Assembly (NCBI GenBank): GCA_035222895.1
Contig: JAVYIG010004972.1
Coordinates: forward strand, 83,281-147,280
Reading direction: 5' to 3'
Source: Strongylocentrotus droebachiensis
Taxonomy: Eukaryota; Echinodermata; Echinoidea; Camarodonta; Strongylocentrotidae
DNA: 64,000 nucleotides
Part shown: positions 24,370-36,200 of the stretch, in pieces
Layout of the letters: each line of letters begins with the position of its first letter
Position numbering within the stretch: position 1 is the first letter of the stretch
Notes under the pieces: generated by a model
What the model saw: only the letters and a program-made list of their open reading frames with translations
What the model was told of the DNA's origin: nothing
The model's database searches: none
Program-made: the position numbers and the translations under genes

Positions 24370-27300
24370 GTAAGTAAAAATTAAGAGTTTTTTAGATCAA
24401 AATCATCATCGAAACCAAGTTACATGATCCAACATACGCGTGCACTTTGAATGAAACTGCGAGTCTGAGTAGCCTGTTGGGTGTACGTGGTGTGTGCATG
24501 TGGGGGAAACAAAGGAATGTGTGGGCATGTATAACGATGGGTGTCAGAAGTTCGTGGACATTAAATAAAATTGATTAGGAATGTGATATTCGAGCCATTA
24601 TTTGTCATATTATACAAACATTTATTTAAACGTATTTATACCAAATGAACAGCAAAATTATAGACTACAAATTGTGTGACTGGGAAGCAAATTGGTTAAA
24701 GAATTCCGGCGATGTCGCGATCTCAAAAGAGTCAAAATTCTAATTTCTATGTCGATCGGCGTGCGCGTGCGCTAGCTACAACTGAAGAAAAAATAATTGA
24801 AGATTGAACCAATGATTCCTTAGCGTATTTTGAGAGAAAAATTGCTATGATTTATCCTGGATTGTTTATCCTGCATTAGATTGGTTGTTTGAACCAGTGA
24901 AATAAGAACAAAAGCACTGCCACTGGGCATCATATTCAATAAAAAAAAAAGCACAACTCCCATTTGCACCCGTCCTAGTGTAGTGAACTGTGTTACATAA
25001 GCACATGGTGCGTGTCCGGATATACTTATCTTTTTCTTTCTATTTCTAGGCCATATGCTCATTACTCAGCCACTAGATTTAGATCTAGATCTAGAGTCTA
25101 TACATTTTCTACCGAAATTGTTTGGTAGTTGGTAAAGTACCCGGTTTTCGGCCACTTAAGACAAAATCCTATTTATTGGACTCTTTACTTCCTATTTATT
25201 ATCATTTCTTGTTCAAATCATGAAGCAAATATTATTATTATTTAAACAAAAAAAGAATCCCAAAAAAAAATCACGAATTGCCATGACAATATTCATTTCA
25301 ATTTTCCCTGTTTTGGAGCCGGTTATCGGCCGAGCGTTTCAGTTTACGGCCGCATGTACAAAGTCAATAGGAAGCGCTCGCGCGCGCCGTGCGTTTCTGC
25401 GCTGATGTATAGCACAAGCGGGCGGAGCAGGTATCCCACGCCGGAGCTCCCGGGTGCTCGCCTGGCCGAATACAGGCACAGCGGTGATCGGAAGTTGGAA
25501 TCTGAATTAGACGGACATATCGTGTGTGCGTCGCGGTGTGCGGCTGCATTGATTTAATACATGCGATGAGATACTTTTGAGCTTGCGACCAGCACAAAAT
25601 CGGGCTCTATATCTGAAAAATACTTGAAATAAAGCTCATTTTATGGTACCCATATTTCTTACATACACGCGTAAGAAACTTGAATTTTCAGATTTGGGTA
25701 GCGGGACCGCCGATTACATCGCTAAAATGTGATATTTTAGGATATATTTTTCATTGCAAATGTGGTTCTTCAGTGACACTGGCATGGTATGGTATGTGTG
25801 GGATATGTGTTATGCTATTATGCGATGTATTTTAAAGTGATTTTACCATGTATCCAACCAATTGGCCGAAAACCGGAGCTGACCTATTACCGGGTACTTT
25901 ACTCTACATGTCATTTATTTGTAATTTTGAACATGATTCAGTGTAAGTTTTGTTGGATTATTAGAGAATTTATTTTGTATATTAATATCCCCGATCTCAA
26001 GTTCATTTTAAAAATGCACGTGCATGTGAGTTTAGAAGTGATTTATCATATAAATCAGTCCATCAAATATAAGGTTATTGCATAAATCGCAAGTCAAAAT
26101 AGAGTAAAGGAGCCGGTTTTCGGCCACTTAAGACAAAATCCTATTTTTTGGACTCTTTACTTCCTACTTATCATTTTTTGTTTAAATCATGAAGCAAATA
26201 TTATTATTATTTAAACAAAAAAAGAATCCTAGAAAAAAATCGCGAATTGCCATGACAATATTCATTTCAATTTTCACTGTTTTGGAGCCAGTTATCGGCA
26301 TAGCGAACCAGTTTTCGGCCGCATGTACAAAGTCAATAGGAAGCGCGCCGTGCGTTTCCGCGCTAATGTATAGCACAAGCGGGCAGAGCAGGTATCCCAC
26401 GCCGGAGCTCCCGGGTGCTCGCCTGGCCGAAGACAGGCACAGCGGTGATCGGAAGTTGGAATCTGAATTAGACAGACATATCGTGTGTGCGTGGCGGGGT
26501 CCGGCTGCATTGATTTAATACATGCGATGATATACTTTTGAGCTTGCGACCAACACAAAATCGGGCTCTAAATCTGAAAAATACTTTAAATAAAGCTCAT
26601 TTTATGGTACCCATATTTCTTACATACATGCGTAAGAAACTCAATTTTTCAGATTTGGGTAGCAGGACCGCCGATTACATCGCTTAAATGTGATATTTTA
26701 GGATATATTTTCCATTGCAAATGTGGTTCTTCAGTGACTCTGGCATGATATGGTATGTGTGGGATATGTGATATCAACCAAAAAATTTTTTTTTACGAGG
26801 GCTCTTTTCAGATTTTTCCTTAAAAAAATAGCCCCCCTTAATTATTTTGCGGTGGCTATTTTGGAGCTCAGGGGGGCTTTTTTTTTTAAAGGTTGTATTT
26901 TTTTTAAACACAGTTTTACCTAATTAAATTCCAAGCAAAGGCAAATATAGATACAATTGTAGCGTATATACTTTGTCATGTAGAGTATTGCAGACATGCA
27001 GATACCCATGATTTATTCACTTTGTGTTAAACGTGTGGCTTTATGATTTACTTATACATGTAACTAAAACTTTTCAAAAGGAGTGTTTTGTTTAACTGTT
27101 CATTTTTCATATCCTAAGAAAATATTATCACTGACACGCAGGCTAGGAATTTTTTTTTTATGGGGGCTACTTTTCCCCATTGCCTAAAAAAAAAACAAGG
27201 GGCTACTTTAAGAAAAGTGGGAGCTACTTTCTTAAAGCCATATTGTAAGCTGTAACAATAAGTTGTGTTTTTCCTTAGCCATCATACTACTAGCAACCAA

Positions 27301-30300
27301 ATTGGTAGATAATATGTTATTGTCTTTTTTTCTGTCCCTAATTTAATTGTTATCATGGACAATGCAATCCCATTAAAAAAAAAGTTGACTAACTCCCTGA
27401 TTTTTTTAAATTGTGTTATTTATAACATTTATAACCATTAAATGTGAGTAAATATTATTACTGTTGTCCAACTTACCGATGTATTTGTTATGCCGAAACA
27501 TGCAAAATCATGGCCCCCTTTTTTTTTTTTTAGACTCTAATTCTAAAGGCCAAGCCAAAGCTAGTTTCATTTCGTAGACAGAAATTGATGCCATCACTCA
27601 TGACAATGAGCCTGGCATCGATCGTATATAAATAATTTAATTTAATTAAAAAGTTGTAAGACAGATCCTGAGGAATAGGAACATCCTTTATATATATATT
27701 TACGGGTTTTTTATAACAAAATTCAATTTCTGTCTACGAAACTTGCTTTAATTAAAATTAAATTAAATTAAATTAAAAATGATTTTGCACGTTTCGTTAT
27801 AACAAATATATCGGTATGTGGGACAACAGTAAAAATATACTCGCATTTAATGGTTTTAACTTATAAATAACACAATTTTAGACGGAATGACATTTTTTTT
27901 AATGGGATTGCATTGTCCATGATAAAAATTAGGGCCAGAAAAAAGACAAAATAAACATATTACGTACCAATTTGGTCGCTAGCAGTTCAGCTCTCGTCAC
28001 TCGCAAATACTTATTTGCTTCATACGAGGAGCGTGCGGGCGCGCGCTGGAGCTGAGCTAGTACTTTTCTGTGTATTGTGAACATGTGCGAACTGCGTATG
28101 CATTCATGCTGTGCACGAAACTACTGTGTATTGTTTTAATGGGATTGCATTGTCCATGATAAAAATTAGGGCCAGAAAAAAGACAAAATAAACATATTAC
28201 GTACCAATTTGGTCGCTAGCAGTTCAGCTCTCGTCACTCGCAAATACTTATTTGCTTCATACGAGGAGCGTGCGGGCGCGCGCTGGAGCTGAGCTAGTAC
28301 TTTTCTGTGTATTGTGAACATGTGCGAACTGCGTATGCATTCATGCTGTGCACGAAACTACTGTGTATTTCTATTGGGGCCGGTGGCCTGTTCGGCCGCC
28401 GGGAGCTTAGGCGCAGGCGGATACCGCTGTAGATCTAGCTACAGTAGGTACGACGGCCGATCCGCTGCAACTCCCAAAACTTTTAAAATGTTGATGGAAG
28501 TTTCTAGTTTTGGAGTTGGTAGTTGGAACGGAGATTTCACTCAGACACATCAATAAATTGATTTATTAATTCCTAGGAAATATCAATTTATGGCGGGGGC
28601 GATTTTTCAAGATATATCAATTTTTTTTCGCCCTCGTCTTGATTTTTACTGTGGCGATTTCAGAGGTTTAGGGGGCGAATCGCCCGTCGCCACCGTGTAT
28701 TTTTTTCGTTGTGTGATATGCTATTATGCGATGTATTTTAAAGAGATTTTACCATGCATCCAATGGATCGGCCGAAAACTGGAGCTGGTTGTTTACCGGC
28801 TCCTTTACTCTAGTATCTTTTTACATACAATTTTGATGACATATTTTCTCAAAGCGAAGATTTCCAGACCCGTTCTGCTAAAACTTGTAAGGTTATATTA
28901 TTTTTTTGTCAGAAGCATTTCCACAAAAGACTTGGATTTTCCTAATTTTCACATGGTCATTTTATGTTGCTCTTCCATTCGAGATATCGGATTTTCAAAA
29001 TCTTTCAGATTTTTTGATCGCGTTATGATTGCTATCTCTAGAACCGATTGATGGATTCCCGCCAAACTCGTGACATGTATTTATCTTGCAGAGCCAATGA
29101 ACTGAATAGATTTTAGGGTCATGAGGTCAAAGATCAAGGGTCGTACATGTTTATGAAAAATAGCTTGTAATCACGATATTCTGAGAACCTTGAATTTAAA
29201 AATTGCTTCTAAAAATGGCTCTATGGTGGAGGCATCATTTCATCTAGTTTACTGACAAATTACTATATTTAACATGTAATATTGATGTCTTTTATAAAAA
29301 CTCAGATTGCTGCTAAGATTGGCGGTTCTACCACGTTAGGCCTAAATTCAGGTTCGAGTTCAGCAGAGTTAGGTGGTGGACTAGGAGCACTCAGTGGAGG
29401 AGACGCAGCTAGTGGAATCAAACGCCCTCTCGAAGACTCAAATTCAGACGCAGAGCCAGCTACAAAGAATTTAGCCATGCAGAATGATAATGATTTTAAC
29501 AGTAAGTGGGAGATTGGGTGTAGGAAATCAAAACCATTTGAAATGATCTGCACATAACACAACGGTTCATTGTTTTCATGTAGACTTTCAGGAAAATAAT
29601 TGATGTGGCCTACATTACATTTTTTATTTAAAGAACAATGGAAATTGTTAATGTTTGTAAAAAATAAAGGAGAAACCATGTGGCTTTTAAAGATAATAAT
29701 AATAATAATAATACATTACATTTATAATGCGCTTAATACAATGTTTCTAAGCGCAAGATCTCCCTCCCTCTCGATCTCTCTTTCGCTTCTCTCCTGTCCT
29801 TCCCTTCTCTCCTGTCCTTCCCTTCCTGACTTTACACAATTACTTGATTCATTTTATTTTGTGAAGGTATCTATTTATGGTCTTGAAATTTTATTCCATA
29901 CACTTCTGAAACAAAATAGAGTTCAGTCATCACGTGTCGTATTCGAAAACAAGAATAAGTTCATGAGAAAAGTGCAATGGATTAATTGCCTTTTTTAAAT
30001 AAAAATTCCTTTGTTTTCTATTTACTTTTACAGCTTTTGGTGCTGCCCTATCAGGGATGCCAAGAGCAGCACCAGCTAACAGCATGGGGTAAGTTTTTAT
30101 AGTTATTGTACTACAGGAATCTCATTTGCAGATATTAATTGCTGGATGTCACAAGGCACTGCCATATTGTGATTGTACAACTATATTTTCCAATTGTTAG
30201 TAAAATATAAAATCTTGGTGGGTTTTTAGTTTTACTATTTTAATATTCTACTATTTATTACGCCTCTGCCCATCAAAGATTTTGGAGTAACAAGGTTAAA

Positions 30301-33203
30301 GGTAATACAAAGTTTTGGGAAATTTTGAAAATTTGGTGGATATTATTTCTTTACAATTTTGATTCATTTTGATGCCTTTGTGGATGTATTATAAGCACTA
30401 GAAAAATTAGCCCCTAAAACACATCTGCTTTCGAGAAAAATTGAATATAAAAATTTACTGGTGCTCCCGGTAAATTTTGATAAATTTGAAATAGCACCTA
30501 CGGCCGTACAGTGGTAGTTGCAACCATGACAATCTCAGAATATGTAGTTGTGATATATATACTTCCAGACGGGAATAGCTAATAGGTCGATTTAAGTCGA
30601 GAAACATTGTTTCATAGTTAATTAATATCTTGACCTTGAGAGGGGGCTATACAACATAAAAGGTTATTATTTACAATTTCATAACTTCAGATTAGATTTC
30701 AATCGCGACAACGACCACTGAATATTGTAGGATCGCATATGCTTCCAATATGTTCATTTGAACCAAATTCATGACCCCATACCAAAACTTTGTATTGCCT
30801 TTAATTAATGAAATTCCAGGTATTGGCTTCATTTTTGCAAAATATGTAGAACCATGAAGCTCAAACTTGGTGATAGTATGTATCATCATTGGAAGACAAT
30901 CTGATTAGATTTTGTGTAAGCAGGTCAAAGGTCAATTTCTGAAATTACAGGCTTTATCCTTGTTTTTCGTGATATCTTGAGATCGATTAGAGGTATTCGC
31001 CTCAAACTTAGTGATAGTGTGACTATGTATCAACCATAGAAGACACCAGATTTAAGGTAAATAAATCAAAGGTCACAGGTCAATTTCTGAAATTAAAAGG
31101 TTTTATGCATTGTTATCGCAATATCTAATAAACATGGTGACAGTATTACTTTAGGAAGATGATTTAATCTAATTTTGGGGCTACTACAGTATTGCTTGGA
31201 ATAAAGTTGACAGTCTCACACTGTGTCACGCGTGACTGCATGCATTATCCCATAGACCTTGGTGTGACTTGGTGGTAATGTGTCTACTTTATTTCAAGCA
31301 ATACTGTAGGTGAAGATCATAGTCGCTAGTTGACATTTGATTATATGCCTTTTGTTTTCATTGTGATATGTCATGAATAATTTCATCATTTCCTGTTCGA
31401 AAATTAGGGCGGAGGCAGACCCAGTCGCATTTGTCTTGTTTATGTGTATTTGTATCTTTTTTTGTTTGTTTCTTTTTCCATGTTGTGGAGTGTTCAAGGA
31501 GAACCGAATTCATATGAGGGAGAAGACCAAAAGTAAATCAAATAAATTGTTTAGTTATTAAAGGTGGTGCGTCCCTTTTGCAGGCTGAAAAATTAAACTT
31601 GTGTAAATCCTCTGGTAAACAACAGACAATGCCAACTAAAAACTACTCTAAAAGATTAGAACTGGTAATTGACTATGTAGAATTATATCAACCGTTGAGA
31701 ATTTTTGAAATGCGCTCCTTAAATTATGCGTTTAAAAAAAATAGTCTGATTTTCAGACCCTTGTATAATCAGCTTAATTTTGACCTTTACAAGAAGCAGT
31801 TTATGGATGTGTACAAAAGGTCATATCTTTTACAGCTCTTTTTATGTATGCTATTACCAAAGAAAAAAAAATCAGTCAGTCGCTCAATAGTGTATGACAT
31901 TGAATTTCACGAAAGTAAACAGGTTTACTTGCATAATTTGAATACTAGTACACTGCTAACGTTCAAATTTCACAGATAAAGCAGAAGTTAAATATTCATA
32001 ATTCATGCAAAGATCTACAGAATTTGATGTTGGATACAAAAGGGATTCACTACCTTTAAGAATAGACTTGAGAATTCAGAGTTTCATTCCAATGTTTTCA
32101 TTTTCAGAGATTCTTTTATGTTTTAATCTTGATAGCAAACTACTCTTGAAGAAAGCAGACTGGTGAAAGTTTGAATGACATTTGACAAAAAATGAGAAAT
32201 TTATGATTTTTTTAGAAGTTGCATTTCTGTACATTTTAAAATCGGCTGAATTGGTAATGTCTCTGTGATGTAATGGCGATAGTTCCAACACACAAAATGA
32301 CTTATATTTCAATTTTTCACAAATGTATGACTCGAGACGGTCTACTCCCTGTAGATGACCTATGATAATATGCTATCCCTAATATATTTTGAGTAGTGCC
32401 CAAAGGGAGAAGGAACTTGCAAGAAAAACATAAATTAATGATGTTTCTTTGTAAAAGATAAACAGGAGAGTTGTTTGAGTCAATGACACAATCCACAGAC
32501 CAAATTGCCACTTATCTAGTAATCACATATTTCAAACATTCGTAACTCTCTTATAATTAGTCTTCTTTTTTTTTCTTCAAATTTTAATCATTATGCTCAT
32601 CTTATTTTTCTGTTATACAAATTAACTAATTACTAGGGTTGGATTCCCTTTAAAGGGACTTGGTAACATTGTCGAGATGAGAGAATATGGTGCTTAGGTA
32701 GTGACTTCAATGCTAGATGTACAATTAAAGATAATCTGAAAGTTTAAGTGAAAACAGACTATTGTTAATGATAAAAATTTGGGGAAAACAGATCTGATCG
32801 ATTTCTTAATTCTCCCAACTATATTATAATTTCACCTTTTAGGTGAATGTAAATCGTTGCAAGGCAATGAACTGGCTCTTTATACCATTCTAGACATTTG
32901 ATTGTTGAAAGATGTTTAAAAGTTTGTCTTATGTCTTATAATAAATTTTGTTGTGCAGTCGAGGGCAAAATATTGAATAATGAGGTCATGTTTTCTTCCA
33001 GTCCTTCAGATCTATCCATTCTCTTTCTGTTTCTTTCTCTTTCTCTTTCTCTTTCTCTTTCTCTCTCTCTTTCTCTTTTTTACTCTTTCTCTCTCTCTTT
33101 CTTTCTCTCTCTCTTTCTTTCTCTCTCTTTCTCTCTCTCTCTCTCTCTTTCTTTCTCTTTCTCTTTCTCTCTCTCTTTCTCTTTCTTACTCTTTCTCTCT
33201 CTT

Positions 33204-33241
<38 letters not shown>

Positions 33242-36200
33242 TCTTACTCTTTCTCTCTTTCTCTCTCTCCCTCTTTCTCTCTCATGCACATAGCTGCCAA
33301 CTGTTACCCCCCAAAAAAATTGAAATTGAAACGAATTTCCCAACCTCGTTTCAAAATTATGAATACCCCTTGTATTATTACGCATTTGACCTATTTCGTA
33401 ATCGATTTTTGAAATCTCTCGAAAACCCGCTACGTTTGACAAAAACACAGCAGAATCACCTAGAAACAAAATGAAAATCTGCAGCCCTGTACAACCGCCA
33501 ATAAACAAGCCCAACTGGGCAGAAAATGTGCGACATCTGCAGCTCACTGATTCTGTGCTCCCGCTCCAAGTAGCTACAGCTACGAACCTTAAGTGAGCGC
33601 GCTTGCATTGAATAGCGTATGGAATACCGCACTCGGATGAGGGAGGGAGACCATTCGCTTAACACACAACTAGCTGTATTTCAATACATGTACATGCGAA
33701 CGGCAATTCAGTGCATGCATGCGCTAGAGTTGTTATTACTAAGGGTTGCCAAACAACACCCTGCTACATGAGCGAATTTGACTCCGCTTTTTTGAAGAGA
33801 GCAAAATCTGCAACATACAGAGCTCTAAATGAGTAGTGTGGGCGGTTACATGTAAGTTGGTCAACAAGTCAAATGTCAGGGAAGGCAGGTTAACCTGTGT
33901 TTTTCTCATTTCTCAATTACCCATTTTAAACTTGGTTGAATTTTATGGGAAATGGTCCCTAAAATAGGGCCAGATTGCACCAGAGAGCATATAGGACCCC
34001 AGAGCTTTCAGGGCCCTAAAGTGGGCACTGGACCCCTGCTAAAAGGACTTTGTGCTCATGGTGTGCGCTATTTGCACATGATATTCAGTTTTACTTTAAT
34101 GTTCCTAATTGAAAATTCCCAATGTTGGCAGCTACTATATGCACGCACTTACATATATATTCTTACCATAAAACTTCCTTCATCAGAATTTCTTCACCTT
34201 TCTCAATCCTTTCACTTTATTCATTTTTTGTGTTTTTCAGCGGTCTCGGTTCAATAAACGATGAACTCTTAGTGCCAGATAAGGTGGTTGGTCTAAGTAA
34301 GTATTATTGATCTCTTCACTCACAAAAAAACTCTTTTTTGTTTTTTGTTTTCAGTCGTGACGGTCATGGTACAGAAGAATTCTTTGTCCCAAATAAGATG
34401 GTTGGTCTCAGTGAGTATGCATCCAAGTTCTATATGAAATCACAATGCTGATGCTAGGCTCTTTAACTTGATGCATATTCCTTTGCGAAGTGCCTCAATA
34501 TGAATTATTTTATTCACCTGTTGTGAATAAGTGTACATCCCAATAGTCAGAATTAGAGTTGCATACATTAGATGGACAAACATGACTTGCCCACCCCAAT
34601 ATGAAATATATGCATTTTACATCCTCTGCTGCTCTTGCAGAATAGAATTTTGCTTTGATTTACCATGGTGTTTTAAGAGGATAAAATCATAAAATAATTA
34701 ATTATATAAAACATTCATTGCTCTATTTTGTTTGAAGTAGATCAATAAAGATTGAGCCATCATCTAGTGATTTAAATATGCTAGCCTTAAATTTCAAGGC
34801 TTTTGTGATTAAATTTATTTGAAAAATTGATATTTTTTTTGATAATGTTCAGTTTCTTTTGCTCAAAACTTATTTCATCTTTTGTCACAAACATCAAAAT
34901 ATAACAATTTTCTATGTATTGTATATTCCTTTAGTAATTGGTCGTCAAGGGCAACAGATCTCATCATTACAGTCAGAATCTGGATGTAATATTCAAATTG
35001 CCCCAGGTGAGTGCACTTTATTTTTCAATAGGATTGGGAGGTTTAAGATATGCATTGGTACATGTTCAAATTCCTTGTTGTAGAAGTGCAAAGAGTGGAA
35101 GAAATTTGATGTAGAGCTAATAAAGTAATTTACAGATAATTGATTAACAAAATAAATAATTGTACAGCCCAGATCATGCATAGAAGGGGTCGAGAGGAGG
35201 AATTTGTGGGAAAACCAGGTAAACCCAAAGAATATTGAGAGTGCTGTGCTACTCCACCCGGGCCTCGTTTCACAAAACAAGTTCATGCATGCAAACTTGT
35301 GTACTGATGACAGCTTTGTGAAACCAGTGCTCTTCACCAATTGCTCCGGGTTTTACTAAGTCAAAAGTTTAGGATTGGGGGTTGCCATCGAGTAGGCAGG
35401 GCACCCGGGACACATGGGCATCCAAATTCTAAGTCTGGACCCCACACATTTTGAAATTTACATAGAACTCATACATACAGGCTGAAAAAAAGTTAAATCT
35501 AGATCCCTTGCAAAAATATGAATCACTTCAAACTGTTATGGTCCTTTGGACCATAGGTACATATTGTGATATAGTGACTTGGCTTGGGGGGTGTATTTTC
35601 AATGATTTTTAGAATGTTATTTATGTACAAAAACATCGCAATAGGGGGGACCTTCCCGGTTTCGGTGATTTAGTATGACTGCCCCATTCCTGGCAACTTG
35701 TAAATGCTCATGGGAATCACGATAATGTTTTTAATTTTTTTTTTCATCCTTGGTTTTGTTTGATTTGTTCTTTTATGTAATTCTTTTGTATACACTTTTG
35801 AAGGAATAAGTCAGTTCATTATAAAACATGTTATACATTTCATTGTCAAACCAATTGTTTTTATATGTAATCTTTCCTTTTTGTCAGGAAAAGTCCCCAA
35901 GAATTTTAAAGTCTCTGTGTATAAGGCGCACCTTTTAAAAAGTTGGGGGTGCGCCTTATACACAGGTACAGGATATTTTGAGTCCTCAAAATGCTACTTT
36001 TTAGTGGTTTTCGAAAATCTCTGTGTCTCAACATGAATCACATAATGCAAATAAAGAATAGGATCAACTTTTTGAAGTCAAACTACGTTCCTAATTTGAA
36101 GGGAAGAGAATTTTTTTTTTTTTTTTTTCTCAGTCATGATAAATTATGCCCCTTCTCAAAGCACTTTGCCAACCGAAGCTCTCCCGTGTCTGCAGCTCAC

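Larger units (their letters stand above)
26099..28812. mobile_element. Inverted-repeat DNA element, copy 2, interrupted by a nested insertion
   Basis: The ends are a perfect 17-bp inverted repeat, AGAGTAAAGGAGCCGGT at the left and its complement ending at 28812, inside an apparent TA target. The left part (to 26774) and the right part (from 28712) align with copy 1 (25132-25902). The material between them is a later insertion. The TA target and non-coding interior suggest a non-autonomous Tc1/mariner-like element, but the superfamily is inference. Confidence 0.75.
24370..29305 (+). other. FUBP intron 1 (4.9 kb), mostly transposon-derived
   Basis: About 0.7 kb of unremarkable AT-rich DNA is followed by two related inverted-repeat elements (25132-25902 and 26099-28812). 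The second is split by a nested insertion. About 28820-29250 shows low-complexity text with phrases such as GGTCAAAGATCAAGGGTC that recur in degenerate form near 30930-31100. I see no coding exon in this intron. Confidence 0.75.
30089..34240 (+). other. FUBP intron 3 (4.2 kb), filled with short elements and a CT repeat
   Basis: The intron holds TTAA-flanked elements at 30300-30800 and 31562-32055, a small TA-flanked element at 31187-31306, degenerate repeats with the phrase CAAAGGTCAATTTCTGAAATTA near 30930-31100, and a long CT microsatellite at about 33003-33283. Around 33290-33760 is repeat-like sequence. No exon is evident before 34241. Confidence 0.75.

Noticed and set aside
25220-26518. 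Paired frames beginning [14 protein letters not shown] in two copies
   Set aside because: They lie inside inverted-repeat elements, and the frame differs after an indel between copies, with no conserved protein.
28314-29051. Frames of 80 and 153 codons near 28.3-29.0 kb
   Set aside because: They run across transposon boundaries in FUBP intron 1 and show no recognisable domain.
32898-33547. Ser/Leu-rich and Arg/Glu-rich frames up to 164 codons
   Set aside because: They arise from a CT microsatellite inside FUBP intron 3 and appear on both strands.
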